Shown: positions 1 to 11,949, counted from the first letter of the stretch. The stretch: DNA of 31,752 bases from an uncultured Pelagibacteraceae bacterium (GCA_902519635.1 CABYKW010000004.1:1-31752); one strand, 5' to 3'. Notes: generated by a model from the letters alone, not told the origin. A program made the numbers and translations.

Positions 1-459
1 AAAAAAAATACTTTTCATAGAGTTTTAAATGATCATGCTGACTCTAAGAAAAATGAATTGATTAATCTAGCAGAGGATAAAAAAATAAAAAAAGTAGTTA
101 TTTGTTCAGGAAAAATTTATTTTGATCTTCTTCAATCAAGAGAAAAAAATAAAAATAAGAATGTATTTATTATAAGAATAGAACAACTATACCCATTTCC
201 TGTAAAAACGCTTGCAAATGAATTAAAACGATTTAGAAAAAAAGCTGAATTCATTTGGTGTCAGGAAGAGCCTAAAAATATGGGTGCTTGGAATACAGTA
301 AAAAATTATATTCAAAGAAGTTTGGACTATATAAAAGCAGAGAATAAAGATGTTAAATACGTTGGCAGAAAACCTGCCGCATCCCCAGCTAGTGGATATC
401 TTAAAAAACATCTTGCAGAGCAAAATGAAATATTAGAAAAGGTGATAGGAAAAATTTAA
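1..459 (+). CDS. sucA: 2-oxoglutarate dehydrogenase E1 component, C-terminal end (partial)
   Basis: This is the last ~152 codons of the thiamine-diphosphate-dependent E1 subunit, which decarboxylates 2-oxoglutarate in the TCA cycle. The frame is open from the first base of the window, and the first residues read KKNTFHRVLNDHA, so the start lies upstream and the ATT/TTG-like codons near 58 are not the start. The C-terminal signature VGRKPAASPASGY is typical of SucA, as are the preceding residues with IRIEQLYPFP and WCQEEPKNMGAW. The stop at 457-459 lies 3 bases before sucB, so the two are almost certainly translated from one mRNA. Only the C-terminal transketolase-like domain is visible here; the thiamine-binding part is outside the window. 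Confidence 0.95.
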   Translation, partial: KKNTFHRVLNDHADSKKNELINLAEDKKIKKVVICSGKIYFDLLQSREKNKNKNVFIIRIEQLYPFPVKTLANELKRFRKKAEFIWCQEEPKNMGAWNTVKNYIQRSLDYIKAENKDVKYVGRKPAASPASGYLKKHLAEQNEILEKVIGKI

Positions 460-462
460 TCG

Positions 463-1767
463 ATGTCTGAAAAAATAGTGGTACCAACTTTAGGTGAGTC
501 AGTAACTGAAGCAACAGTTTCAAAATGGTTAAAAAATCAAGGTGAAAAAGTAATGGCTGACGAACCAGTTGTAGAATTAGAAACTGATAAAGTAAATGTA
601 GAAGTTCCATCTCCATCGAGTGGCATTCTAGAAAATATTTCAGTTAAAGAAGGTGAAACTGTGAATGTAGGTTCCTTACTCGGTATGATTAATGGATCAG
701 CCAAAGAAGTTATTAAAAGTGCTACAGAGACAAAAAATTATTCTCCACCAAAGAAAAAAACTAAAATTTTAAAAGAGCCTAAAGAAGAAGTTCTTAAACT
801 TTTTAAAGAGGAAGAGCCTAAACCACTAAAACTTCAAGAAGAAGCCCTAGTATTAGATAATTTCCACGAAGAAAAAAAAGTAAAAGAAAAACAAAAAGTT
901 ACAATTCAGAAACCTGCTGTATCACCAGCAGCAAGAAAAATGGCAATAGAAGCTAAAGTAGATTTAAATAAGATTCAAGGTTCTGGAAAACATGGGGTTA
1001 TTTTAAAGGAAGATCTAATGAGCTTGATGGGATCTAAACCATCTCCTTCAGAAAGAAAAATTAAGCACGGTCCAGAAGAAAGAATTAAGATGACAAGATT
1101 GAGATTAACTATTGCCAAAAGATTAAAAGAAGCTCAAGAAAATGCTGCAATGCTAACTACTTTTAATGAAGTCGATATGAGCGAAGTTATTTCTATGAGA
1201 AATGAATATAAAGAAGAGTTTCAAAGTAAGTATCAAGTAAAACTTGGCTTTATGTCATTTTTTGTTAAAGCGTGTGTTATAGGATTGAAAAATTTTCCAG
1301 CTATAAACGCTGAAATACAAGGCGATGAAATAGTTTATAAAAATTATTATAATATAAGTATAGCTGTTGGAACTGATAGAGGTTTAGTAGTGCCTGTTCT
1401 CAGGGAAACAGATGAAATGTCATTTGCAGATATTGAAAAAAATATTGGAGAACTAGGAGAAAAAGCTCGTAATGGAAAAATTACTATAGATGATTTGCAA
1501 GGAGGAACTTTTACTATTACTAACGGAGGGATATATGGTTCTATGTTATCAACTCCAATACTAAATCCTCCTCAGTCGGCTGTTTTAGGAATGCATAACA
1601 TAATTCAAAGACCAGTTGTTGTTAATGGAAATGTGGAAGTAAGACCTGTTATGTATTTAGCTTTATCTTATGATCACAGAATAATAGACGGAAAAGAGGC
1701 AGTTTCTTTTTTAAAGATCGTTAAAGAGTCTTTAGAGCAACCAAAAAGACTTTTTTTAAATATATAA
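463..1767 (+). CDS. sucB: Dihydrolipoamide succinyltransferase (E2 of 2-oxoglutarate dehydrogenase)
   Basis: The E2 core transfers the succinyl group from lipoyl-lysine to CoA. The 434-residue protein shows the expected order. An N-terminal lipoyl domain has the lipoylated lysine at about K43 in [13 protein letters not shown] Lys/Glu-rich linker runs from about 80 to 145. The E1/E3-binding domain lies at about 152-187 ([20 protein letters not shown]), followed by the catalytic domain. The active-site motif [13 protein letters not shown] carries His405 and Asp409. One lipoyl domain only, as is usual for SucB. The GESVTEATV start is typical of SucB rather than of pyruvate dehydrogenase E2. It lies 3 bp after sucA and 2 bp before lpd, so it belongs to a suc operon. 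Confidence 0.97.
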   Translation: MSEKIVVPTLGESVTEATVSKWLKNQGEKVMADEPVVELETDKVNVEVPSPSSGILENISVKEGETVNVGSLLGMINGSAKEVIKSATETKNYSPPKKKTKILKEPKEEVLKLFKEEEPKPLKLQEEALVLDNFHEEKKVKEKQKVTIQKPAVSPAARKMAIEAKVDLNKIQGSGKHGVILKEDLMSLMGSKPSPSERKIKHGPEERIKMTRLRLTIAKRLKEAQENAAMLTTFNEVDMSEVISMRNEYKEEFQSKYQVKLGFMSFFVKACVIGLKNFPAINAEIQGDEIVYKNYYNISIAVGTDRGLVVPVLRETDEMSFADIEKNIGELGEKARNGKITIDDLQGGTFTITNGGIYGSMLSTPILNPPQSAVLGMHNIIQRPVVVNGNVEVRPVMYLALSYDHRIIDGKEAVSFLKIVKESLEQPKRLFLNI

Positions 1768-1769
1768 TC

Positions 1770-3170
1770 ATGGATAATTTTGATTTAGTAGTAATCGGCG
1801 GAGGTCCTGGAGGCTATGTTTGCGCAATACGGGCTGCACAACTTGGTTTAAAGACAGCTTGCGTTGAGTCCAGAGGGGCTTTAGGAGGAACTTGCCTTAA
1901 TGTTGGTTGTATTCCTTCAAAAAGTTTACTCAATTTGTCAGAAAATTTTCATAAAGCTAAAAAAGATTTTAACCAGCAAGGAATTGAGATTGAGGGTATT
2001 AAACTTAATATTGAAAAGATGATGTCGAATAAAAATAAATCAGTTCAAGTACTTACTAAAGGTGTAGAATTTTTATTTAAAAAGAACAAAGTAACTTACT
2101 TAAAAGGAAAAGGTGTACTTTTTTCTAAAAATGATATCACTGTTTATGATAATAACACAAAAAAAAACTATAAAACAAAAAATATTGTCATTGCCACTGG
2201 CTCGGAGGTAGCTTCTTTACCAGGAATCAAAATAGATGAGAAGAATATAATTTCTTCAACTGGAGCCTTGTCATTAACAAAAGTGCCAAAAAAATTAGCA
2301 GTGGTCGGCGGAGGTTATATAGGTTTAGAAATGGGTTCGGTGTGGTCTAGATTAGGTTCAGAAGTTACAGTGATCGAATATCTTGATTTTATAACTCCTG
2401 GAATGGACAGAGAAATTTCAAATGAATTCAAAAAGATTTTAACTAAACAGGGCATTAAATTTAAAATGGGATCAAAAGTTAATTCAATAAAAAATAATGG
2501 CACAAAAGTATTAATTAATTATACAGATATTAAAAATTCAAAAGATGAAAATTTAGAAGTCGACAAGGTTTTAGTTTCAGTTGGTCGAAAACCATATACA
2601 GAAGGACTTAATTTAACAAAAGTGGGTGTTAAAAAAGATAACAAAGGAAGAATTGAAGTAAATTCAAAATTACAAACAACGGTTCAAAATATTTATGCTA
2701 TTGGGGATGTTATAAAAGGTCCAATGTTAGCGCATAAAGCTGAAGAGGAAGGTGTAGCAGTAGCTGAAATTTTAGCAGGCCAAGCAGGACATGTTAATTA
2801 TGATGTTATACCAGGAGTAATCTACACTTCACCAGAAGTAGCTACTGTAGGAAAAACTGAGGAACAACTTAAAGAGGAAAATAAAAACTATAAAGTTGGA
2901 AAATTTCCATTTTTGGCTAATTCTAGAGCAAAAGTAAATAATCAAACGGAGGGTTTTGTTAAGATTTTAGCTGATAGCAAATCTGATAAAGTTTTAGGTG
3001 TGCATATTATTGGCCCGCATTGTGGAGATATGATTGCCGAGATGGCATTAGCTATGGAATTTGGCGCAAGCGCAGAAGATATTGCAAGAACTTGTCACGC
3101 TCATCCTACTCACACAGAAGCAATTAAAGAAGCAGCATTAGCTGTTGATAAAAGACCAATTCATTTTTAA
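1770..3170 (+). CDS. lpd: Dihydrolipoyl dehydrogenase (E3)
   Basis: This flavoprotein disulfide oxidoreductase reoxidises dihydrolipoamide with NAD+. The 466-residue protein has the FAD-binding GGGPGG motif near residue 10 and the redox disulfide C42-x4-C47 in GGTCLNVGCIPSK. A second GGGYIGLEMG motif binds NAD, and AIGDV marks the FAD site. The C-terminal catalytic pair is His445/Glu450 in HAHPTHTE. It follows sucB by 2 bp and so is the E3 of the 2-oxoglutarate complex. It may also serve pyruvate dehydrogenase or glycine cleavage, which cannot be told from this window. The 28 bp before priA carry only a small AT-rich palindrome (AATAATATTATT) and no clear terminator. Confidence 0.97.
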   Translation: MDNFDLVVIGGGPGGYVCAIRAAQLGLKTACVESRGALGGTCLNVGCIPSKSLLNLSENFHKAKKDFNQQGIEIEGIKLNIEKMMSNKNKSVQVLTKGVEFLFKKNKVTYLKGKGVLFSKNDITVYDNNTKKNYKTKNIVIATGSEVASLPGIKIDEKNIISSTGALSLTKVPKKLAVVGGGYIGLEMGSVWSRLGSEVTVIEYLDFITPGMDREISNEFKKILTKQGIKFKMGSKVNSIKNNGTKVLINYTDIKNSKDENLEVDKVLVSVGRKPYTEGLNLTKVGVKKDNKGRIEVNSKLQTTVQNIYAIGDVIKGPMLAHKAEEEGVAVAEILAGQAGHVNYDVIPGVIYTSPEVATVGKTEEQLKEENKNYKVGKFPFLANSRAKVNNQTEGFVKILADSKSDKVLGVHIIGPHCGDMIAEMALAMEFGASAEDIARTCHAHPTHTEAIKEAALAVDKRPIHF

Positions 3171-3198
3171 TTAAAAATAATTCTAATAATATTATTGT

Positions 3199-5142
3199 AT
3201 GAAAGCACAAGTTTTGTTGCCTAAAGTTTTTAATTTTCCTTTTACTTATAATTCTAAGACCAAAGGTAAAATTGGAAATCTAGTAGAAGTTCCATTTGGA
3301 TCAAAAAAAGAAATAGGTGTAATTTGGAAAAATAACTATTTTGAACCCAAAAACATAAAAATAAAAGATATTAGTAAAAATACAGAGTATTCTCTTAATA
3401 AAAAATTAGTAGATTTTATAGAATGGTTTTCATCATACAATATGGTTCCAATTGGCCTTGTCTTAAAGATGGTAATTGGAAGTACTGATAAATTTATACG
3501 AATAAAAGATAATCCTATTGTAGTTAAAAAAACTGAAGTAAAAAATTTTAGGCTGAATAAAGAACAGTTATCGGCACTTAAATTTTTAGAAAAGATAAAT
3601 AATAAATTTAATGTATCTGTTTTGCAAGGAACGACTGGTTCAGGAAAAACTCTAGTGTATTTTGAGAGAATTAAAAAAATTGTAGAAAAAAATAATCAAG
3701 CTCTAGTTTTACTACCTGAAATATTTTTAACAAATGATTTCAAATCTAGATTTGAAAATTTTTTTGGTTTTGAGCCAGCAATTTGGCACTCTAAAATAAC
3801 ACCTAAACAAAGAAGATTAATTTGGAAAGGTGTCATAAAAAATAAGATAAAAATACTGGTTGGTGCTAGATCAGCACTACTTTTACCTTTTAAAAAACTT
3901 GGTATTATAATTGTAGATGAAGAACATGATACTTCCTACAAACAAGATGAGGGCGTAATTTATAATGCAAGAGATATGGCAATTTCGAGAGCACACTTTG
4001 AAAGAATTCCTGTACATCTTGTTACTTCTGTTCCATCAATTGAAACATTTAACAATATTCAAAAAGAAAAATATAGACATATAAAAATTTTTAAAAGATA
4101 TGATAATTATCCTTTACCCAAAGCTAAAATAATTAATTTAAATCTCAATAAAATAAAAAATAAGTTTATTGCTAGCGAGACAATAGATTTAGTTAAACAA
4201 TATTTAGATAGAGGAGATCAAGCACTTTTTTTTATTAACAGAAGAGGTTTTGCTCCATATTTAATTTGTAAAAAATGTGGCTTTAAACATATTTGCTCGA
4301 ACTGTTCATTATATTTAACATTTCATAAGATAAAAGATAAAGCGATATGCCATCATTGTTCTTTTGAAAAAAAAATAAAAACAAAATGTCAATCAAAAGG
4401 AAACTGTGAATTTATTATGTACGGTCCTGGAGTTGAAAAAGTATTTGAAGAAATTAAAATCATATTTCCTAATAAAAGAATTAATATATTTTCAAGTGAT
4501 TATTTAAAAAAAAAACATGAAACAGAAGATTTATTTAAAAAGATAAATGAAAAAAAAATAGATATTTTAATTGGAACCCAAATGATTTCAAAAGGTTTTA
4601 ATTTTCCAAATTTAAATTGCATAGTAGTAATTGATGCTGATTTTTCAGGTAGAGGTTATGATTTGAGAACGACTGAAAAAAATATTCAACTTTATCATCA
4701 ATTAAGTGGAAGAGCTGGAAGATTTAGTTCTGAGTCTTTAATAATTTATCAAACTTTAGTTCCTTCTGATGTAACTCTAAATGAATTGATTAAAAATAAA
4801 TCAGAGGAACTTCTTAAGAATGAACTTTTAATAAGAGAAAAAAATAAATTGCCTCCATTTAAAAGATTGATTGCAATCATTATATCCTCAAAAGACCGAA
4901 GTTTAAGCTTGCAGGGAGCTAGAGAGATTAAAATTAAATTAAATCAAATAAAAGATATAGAGGTTTTAGGGCCAGTGGACTCACCATTGTTGAAAATTAA
5001 AAAAAATTTTCGATCAAGGTTATTAATAAAGTTTGATAATCAAATATTTATGCAAAAAAAAATCACAAAAGTACTAAATGGGCTTAAAATCTCACAAAAA
5101 ATTAAACTTAGGGTTGATGTAGATCCGATCAACTTTGCTTGA
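3199..5142 (+). CDS. priA: Primosomal replication helicase PriA
   Basis: PriA is a superfamily 2 3'-5' helicase that reloads the replisome at stalled forks. The 647-residue protein has an N-terminal fork-binding region, Walker A GTTGSGKT at about 144-151 and a DEEH box at about 240-243. A zinc-binding insertion at about 357-406 has four paired-cysteine clusters (CKKC, CSNC, CHHC and C-x5-C). The helicase motifs GTQMISKGFNFP and QLSGRAGR and a C-terminal domain follow. It is about 85 residues shorter than the E. coli protein as I recall it, with a shortened N-terminal part, but every helicase motif and cysteine cluster is intact. It starts 28 bp after lpd and is not functionally related to it. 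I see no Shine-Dalgarno sequence before the ATG. Confidence 0.95.
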   Translation: MKAQVLLPKVFNFPFTYNSKTKGKIGNLVEVPFGSKKEIGVIWKNNYFEPKNIKIKDISKNTEYSLNKKLVDFIEWFSSYNMVPIGLVLKMVIGSTDKFIRIKDNPIVVKKTEVKNFRLNKEQLSALKFLEKINNKFNVSVLQGTTGSGKTLVYFERIKKIVEKNNQALVLLPEIFLTNDFKSRFENFFGFEPAIWHSKITPKQRRLIWKGVIKNKIKILVGARSALLLPFKKLGIIIVDEEHDTSYKQDEGVIYNARDMAISRAHFERIPVHLVTSVPSIETFNNIQKEKYRHIKIFKRYDNYPLPKAKIINLNLNKIKNKFIASETIDLVKQYLDRGDQALFFINRRGFAPYLICKKCGFKHICSNCSLYLTFHKIKDKAICHHCSFEKKIKTKCQSKGNCEFIMYGPGVEKVFEEIKIIFPNKRINIFSSDYLKKKHETEDLFKKINEKKIDILIGTQMISKGFNFPNLNCIVVIDADFSGRGYDLRTTEKNIQLYHQLSGRAGRFSSESLIIYQTLVPSDVTLNELIKNKSEELLKNELLIREKNKLPPFKRLIAIIISSKDRSLSLQGAREIKIKLNQIKDIEVLGPVDSPLLKIKKNFRSRLLIKFDNQIFMQKKITKVLNGLKISQKIKLRVDVDPINFA

Positions 5143-5154
5143 ATTCAAAATTGG

Positions 5155-5170
5155 TAACTTGATCAAGTTA
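5155..5170. repeat. 16 bp perfect palindrome in the leader before atpH
   Basis: TAACTTGATCAAGTTA is identical to its own reverse complement. It lies 13 bp after the priA stop and about 55 bp before atpH. A shorter palindrome, TTGAATTCAA (5139-5148), overlaps the priA stop codon, and a weak hairpin ATGGT(8 nt)ACCAT spans 5178-5195. The right edge runs into TATACT (5169-5174), a fair -10-like hexamer, so the palindrome could be an operator for the ATP synthase genes. A terminator role is less likely because no T-run follows. Function is inferred from position only. Confidence 0.4.
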
Positions 5171-5224
5171 TACTCTTATGGTACGACCACACCATTATTT
5201 CACGATAAAATCTGTTAATTAAAA

Positions 5225-5782
5225 ATGAGTACAAATAAATCTTTCTCTTCCGAAACATCTGAAAGGTATTCTCGTGCTTTATTTGAAGTGGCTAAAGAGA
5301 GCAGTGAACTAGATAAAATTGATAATGATATGAGAAATTTTCAATCTCTATTTAATTCTAGCTCTGAAATAAAAAATTTTATACAAAATCCTACTCAAAG
5401 CAAAAATGCTCAAAACAGCGTTATTCATTTAGTAGCAGAGAAATTGGGCTTTTCTAAAAATTTGAAAAATTTCTTTTTACTATTAATTGAAAAAAGAAGA
5501 ATATTTTTTGTAAGAAAAATTTCTGAAAGTTTTTTAAAATTGTGCTCTAAAAAAAGAGGGGAATTAAAAGCTTCCTTAATTTCATCAAAAGAATTATCTC
5601 AAACCGAACTAGATGAAATAAGCAAAGATTTATCAAAATCAATGGGATCAACCATAAAACTTGACTATCAAGTGGATAAAGAACTAATCGGTGGCTTAAA
5701 GCTACAAGTAGGTAGTTTTATGATTGATACTTCCATTAAAAATAAATTAAAAAAATATAAACAAACAATGTTAGAAAACTAA
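5225..5782 (+). CDS. atpH: ATP synthase F1 delta subunit
   Basis: The delta subunit (OSCP in mitochondria) sits on top of F1 and links it to the peripheral stalk. The 185-residue protein has the family N-terminal pattern [12 protein letters not shown] and the C-terminal signature [20 protein letters not shown]. It is the first gene of an atpHAGDC cluster, and atpA follows after 1 bp. The F0 genes (a, b and c subunits) are not next to it, a split arrangement known from other alphaproteobacteria. The ATG is preceded by an A/T-rich stretch without a Shine-Dalgarno sequence. Confidence 0.95.
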   Translation: MSTNKSFSSETSERYSRALFEVAKESSELDKIDNDMRNFQSLFNSSSEIKNFIQNPTQSKNAQNSVIHLVAEKLGFSKNLKNFFLLLIEKRRIFFVRKISESFLKLCSKKRGELKASLISSKELSQTELDEISKDLSKSMGSTIKLDYQVDKELIGGLKLQVGSFMIDTSIKNKLKKYKQTMLEN

Positions 5783-5783
5783 T

Positions 5784-7312
5784 ATGACAATTAATCCTTC
5801 AGAAGTTACAAAACTATTAAAAGATCAAATTAAGAATTTTGGTGAAAAAGCAGAAGTTTCTGAAATTGGAAAAGTGTTATCAGTTGGAGATGGTATCGCA
5901 CGTGTTTTTGGATTAGATAATGTTCAAGCAGGTGAAATGGTTGAATTTGAGGATGGATCTAAAGGAATGGCTCTAAATTTGGAAAGCGACAATGTTGGAG
6001 TGGTTATTTTTGGTGATGATAGAAAAATTAAAGAAGGAGATACAATTAAAAGAACAAATGCGATTGTAGATGTTCCCGTAGGCAAAGAACTTCTAGGAAG
6101 AGTAGTTGATGGACTAGGTAATCCTATTGATGGAAAAGGAGCTCTTTCTGGTAAAAATAGAAAACGTGTTGAAGTTAAAGCACCCGGTATTATTCCAAGA
6201 CAATCAGTTAGCGAGCCAATGCAAACTGGTTTAAAATCTATAGACTCTCTTATACCGATTGGAAGGGGACAACGTGAATTAATTATTGGAGACAGACAAA
6301 CTGGAAAAACTGCTGTAGCAATTGATGCAATTATAAATCAAAAAAAAATAAATGATTCTTCAGATGAGAAGAAAAAATTATATTGTGTATATGTAGCAAT
6401 TGGCCAAAAACGCTCTACAGTGGCTCAAATAACAAAGACATTAGAGGAAGCTGGTGCTCTAAAATATACAACTATAGTAGCAGCTACTGCATCTGACTCT
6501 GCACCATTACAGTTCTTAGCACCTTATACTGGATGTACAATAGGAGAATATTTTAGAGATAACGGTATGCATGCTTTAATTGTTTATGATGATTTATCAA
6601 AACAAGCAGTTGCTTACAGACAAATGTCCTTATTACTAAGAAGACCACCTGGAAGAGAAGCATATCCTGGAGATGTATTTTATTTACATAGTAGATTGTT
6701 AGAACGTGCATCAAAACTAAATGAGAAAAGTGGAGGAGGTTCTTTAACTGCTTTACCTATTATTGAGACACAGGCGGGAGATGTTTCAGCATATATTCCA
6801 ACTAATGTTATTTCTATAACGGACGGACAAATATTTTTAGAGACTGAGTTATTTAACCAGGGAATTCGACCAGCTGTAAACGTAGGACTGTCCGTTTCGC
6901 GAGTAGGTTCTGCTGCACAAACTAAAGCTATGAAAAAAGTAGCAGGTTCGATTAAGTTAGAATTAGCTCAGTATAGAGAAATGGCCGCTTTTGCACAGTT
7001 TGGTTCAGATTTAGATGCTTCTACACAAAAATTGTTAAATCGAGGATCAAAATTAACAGAACTTTTAAAACAAGATCAATATTCCCCTATGACAGTAGCT
7101 GAGCAGGTCATTTCAGTATTTACTGGGGTAAAAGGTTTTCTTGATGATATTGAATTAAATAAAATAAAAAAATTTGAACAAGATATCATTGAGAAAATTA
7201 AATCAGAAAAACCTGAAATAATCGATTCTATAGAATCATCAGGAAAACTTGAAGAAAATATAGAAAAAGATCTTTCCTTAATAATTGATGAATATAAAAA
7301 AGGAAATAAATA

Positions 7313-7313
<1 letters not shown>
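5784..7313 (+). CDS. atpA: ATP synthase F1 alpha subunit
   Basis: This is the non-catalytic nucleotide-binding subunit of the F1 hexamer. The 509-residue protein has an N-terminal beta-barrel, the Walker A motif GDRQTGKT at about 169-176, [20 protein letters not shown] in the Walker B region, and the alpha-specific sequence [13 protein letters not shown]. The length is normal for the family. Its TAA stop shares one base with the atpG start (TAATG), which suggests translational coupling. Confidence 0.98.
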
Positions 7314-9612
<2,299 letters not shown>

Positions 9613-9614
9613 CT

Positions 9615-10007
9615 ATGTCAGAGAATTTTACTGTAGAAATTATTAGTCCAGATAAATCAATTTTAAAATCAGAGACAACTGAAGTGACGATCCCATCATA
9701 TGAAGGTCAAATGGGAATATTGAAAGATCACATACCTTTAATTACATTTTTAAGACCTGGTTTAATAATAATTAAAGAAAATAGTGGAGAAAAAAAATTT
9801 TTTATTGAAGATGGAACAGTAGAATTTTTAAATAACAACTTGTTAATATTAACTTCAACTGCAAAAAGCTTGGATAGTTTAGATAAAAATTCTATAGATA
9901 TAATTATAAAAAAATCTGAAGAAAAAATAAGCAAGGATGAAATTAGTGATAAAGAAAAATATTTATTATCATACAAAATTGATACGCTTAAAACTATTAA
10001 TCAATAA
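9615..10007 (+). CDS. atpC: ATP synthase F1 epsilon subunit
   Basis: Epsilon is part of the rotor stalk and can inhibit ATP hydrolysis. The 130-residue protein has the N-terminal beta-sandwich signature (FTVEIISPDKSILKSE, VTIPSYEGQMGILKDHIPLI) followed by a C-terminal part with predicted helix. It is the last gene of the atp cluster. Its final 11 bases overlap the 3' end of the convergent nudH gene, so no room exists for a normal intrinsic terminator between the two units. Confidence 0.95.
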   Translation: MSENFTVEIISPDKSILKSETTEVTIPSYEGQMGILKDHIPLITFLRPGLIIIKENSGEKKFFIEDGTVEFLNNNLLILTSTAKSLDSLDKNSIDIIIKKSEEKISKDEISDKEKYLLSYKIDTLKTINQ

Positions 10008-10467
10008 ATTTTTTTAATTCTATAAGTAATTTTTCATAAACATTTTTTTTAAAATTGACAATTACTTTTGGAAGCTCATTCATTTCTATCCACTTCCATT
10101 CTATAAACTCTGGATGTTTTGTTTTTAAGCTGATTTCATCTTCCTTTCCTGTAAATCTGACTATGAACCACTTTTGTTTTTGTCCCCTGAATTTTCCCTT
10201 CCAAACAATACCTAAAAGATTCTTGGGTAATTCGTATTCAAACCATTCATCTAACTCTTTTAAAATTTTGATACTCTTAATACTTGTTTCTTCGTTCAAT
10301 TCTCTTTTCATTGCGTTTAGAAAATTTTCATTATCATTAACACCACCTTGAGGCATTTGCCATTTGTTAACAGGATTATCTTTACGTTTACCAACAAAAA
10401 TTTTATTTTCATTATTTAAAACTATTACACCTACACCAATTCTTAAGGGAAGTTTCTTTTCAGTCAT
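9997..10467 (-). CDS. rppH: Nudix RNA pyrophosphohydrolase (RppH/NudH type)
   Basis: This enzyme is expected to remove pyrophosphate from the 5' triphosphate end of mRNAs, which starts RNase E-dependent decay, or to cleave diadenosine polyphosphates. The 156-residue protein has the Nudix box at about 41-63: GX5E, then RELNEE with the metal-binding glutamates. The usual glycine of the REUXEEXGU consensus is Ser62 here. WQMPQGGVND and the C-terminal FIEWKWIEMNELP match the RppH/IalA group. It is the last gene of the long rplU-to-rppH unit, 1 bp after ctpA, and overlaps atpC tail to tail by 11 bp. Confidence 0.9.
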   Translation of the reverse strand: MTEKKLPLRIGVGVIVLNNENKIFVGKRKDNPVNKWQMPQGGVNDNENFLNAMKRELNEETSIKSIKILKELDEWFEYELPKNLLGIVWKGKFRGQKQKWFIVRFTGKEDEISLKTKHPEFIEWKWIEMNELPKVIVNFKKNVYEKLLIELKKFID

Positions 10468-10468
10468 T

Positions 10469-11605
10469 TTAAGAGTTAAATAATTTTAATGCGTAATTTA
10501 ATTGATTATCATTCTCTGTATTTATTTTAAAATTATCTTCTTTTTCTTTTACAATTATATCTGGAGAAACCCCGACCTCAGATATAGAATTTCCTGACGG
10601 TAAATAATATTTAGAAATTGTAAGCCTTATTCCTCCTCCGTTTCGTAAAGGAATAATTGATTGAACAGAACCTTTACCATAAGAATTTTCTCCTAAAATA
10701 ATTGCTCTTTTATGGTCTTTTAGCGCTCCAGCAAATATTTCTGAGGCTGAGGCAGACCCATTATTAATTAAAACTATTATAGGTTTACCTTTAATTTCAT
10801 CACCTTTTCTTGCAAAAAATTTTCTTGTCTCAGAAGCTTTACGTCCTTTTGTTGAAACTATTTCACCGTCATCTAAAAAAAAATCTGTAATATTGATAGC
10901 TTGAGTTAACAATCCTCCTGGATTATTTCTTAAATCTAAAATGTAACCTTCAATTTTTAAATTTTTTTCAAATTTTTTTACGATTTCTAGGAATTGTTTA
11001 TCGGTGTTTTCGTTAAATGACTTAAGCCTTATGTATCCTAAGTCTTTATTTTTTCCTAATATTTCAGAATTGACTGATTTAACTTCAATAACTTTTCGAG
11101 TAATATTAAATTCTAAAGGTTTTTTTACATTTTTTCGTCTAATTGTTAGTTTGATAGAAGTTCCTACAGGACCCCTCATTAATTTGACAGCCTCCATTAA
11201 AGATTTTCCCTGAACTTGATCATCACCTATTTTTACTATGTAATCTCCAGCTTTTATTCCTGCTTGTGCTGCTGGCGTATCATCAATTGGAGATATAACC
11301 TTAACCACACCAGACTCCATGCCTATTTCAATTCCTAGCCCTCCAAATTCTCCTCGAGTATCCGTTTGCATTTCTTTAAATAATTCAGGACTCATATAAG
11401 CAGAGTATGGATCAAGCGATTGAAGAACACCATTAATAGCAGAGTCCATAACTTCGGATTGATTAACATCATCTACATAATCTTTTTTAATTTTTTCTAA
11501 AACTTCTCCAAAAAGATCAATTTTTTTGTAAAGTTCATTGCTTGAGTAAGAATATGTAAAATTTAAATTAAAAAATAATATAATTAAAAAAATAATTTTT
11601 TTCAT
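10469..11605 (-). CDS. ctpA: Carboxy-terminal processing protease (S41 family)
   Basis: This is a periplasmic serine protease that trims or degrades envelope proteins from the C-terminus. I start it at 11605, giving 378 residues, rather than at the longer in-frame ATG at 11641. From 11605 there is a clean signal peptide (MKKIIFLIILFFNLNFTYSY), and its ATG overlaps the rsfS stop as ATGA, matching the coupling elsewhere in this operon. Then come a PDZ domain (about 85-155) and the catalytic region with Ser286 in GSASASE and Lys311 in SYGKGSVQ, a 25-residue gap as expected for a Ser/Lys dyad. The longer start would add 12 charged residues before the signal sequence. Confidence 0.93.
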   Translation of the reverse strand: MKKIIFLIILFFNLNFTYSYSSNELYKKIDLFGEVLEKIKKDYVDDVNQSEVMDSAINGVLQSLDPYSAYMSPELFKEMQTDTRGEFGGLGIEIGMESGVVKVISPIDDTPAAQAGIKAGDYIVKIGDDQVQGKSLMEAVKLMRGPVGTSIKLTIRRKNVKKPLEFNITRKVIEVKSVNSEILGKNKDLGYIRLKSFNENTDKQFLEIVKKFEKNLKIEGYILDLRNNPGGLLTQAINITDFFLDDGEIVSTKGRKASETRKFFARKGDEIKGKPIIVLINNGSASASEIFAGALKDHKRAIILGENSYGKGSVQSIIPLRNGGGIRLTISKYYLPSGNSISEVGVSPDIIVKEKEDNFKINTENDNQLNYALKLFNS

Positions 11606-11949
11606 ACTATTGCCTTTTCTTTGGGTATCTCTTCTGACCACATTTTTTCTAAGTCATAGAATTTTCTTTTTTCAGGATGAAAAATATGGATTATGATGTC
11701 ATTCGTATCAACTAATTTCCAATCATTGCTCTCTCTTCCTTCGATACGGCAGTCTAATAATCCTATTTTTTTTAGCTCTATAACAAGAATTTCTGAAAGA
11801 GCTTGCAAATGTCTTGAAGAAGTACCCGAAGCAATAATCATATAATCTGCTATATAAGATTTATTTTTTAAATTGATGGAAGTAATATTTGTGGCTTTAT
11901 TATTATCTAAAATTTTTTCTATATTTTTTTTTACATCTACTATTTTCAT
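11602..11949 (-). CDS. rsfS: Ribosomal silencing factor RsfS (Iojap/YbeB family)
   Basis: RsfS binds ribosomal protein L14 and blocks subunit joining when nutrients are low. The 115-residue protein carries the family pattern: ADYMIIASGTSSRHLQALSE, then GLLDCRIEGRESNDWKLVD and DIIIHIFHPEKRKFYDLEKMW. Length is normal. It overlaps nadD by one base (TAATG) and ctpA by four (ATGA). The nadD-rsfS pairing is widespread in bacteria, which supports both calls. Confidence 0.95.
   Translation of the reverse strand: MKIVDVKKNIEKILDNNKATNITSINLKNKSYIADYMIIASGTSSRHLQALSEILVIELKKIGLLDCRIEGRESNDWKLVDTNDIIIHIFHPEKRKFYDLEKMWSEEIPKEKAIV

Noticed and set aside
3171..3198. Intrinsic terminator between lpd and priA
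   Set aside because: The only palindrome (AATAATATTATT) is pure A/T without a T-run, so it is not a convincing terminator.
11606..11641. Longer start for ctpA at 11641
   Set aside because: It would put charged residues in front of the signal peptide; 11605 gives an ATGA overlap with rsfS and a clean signal.
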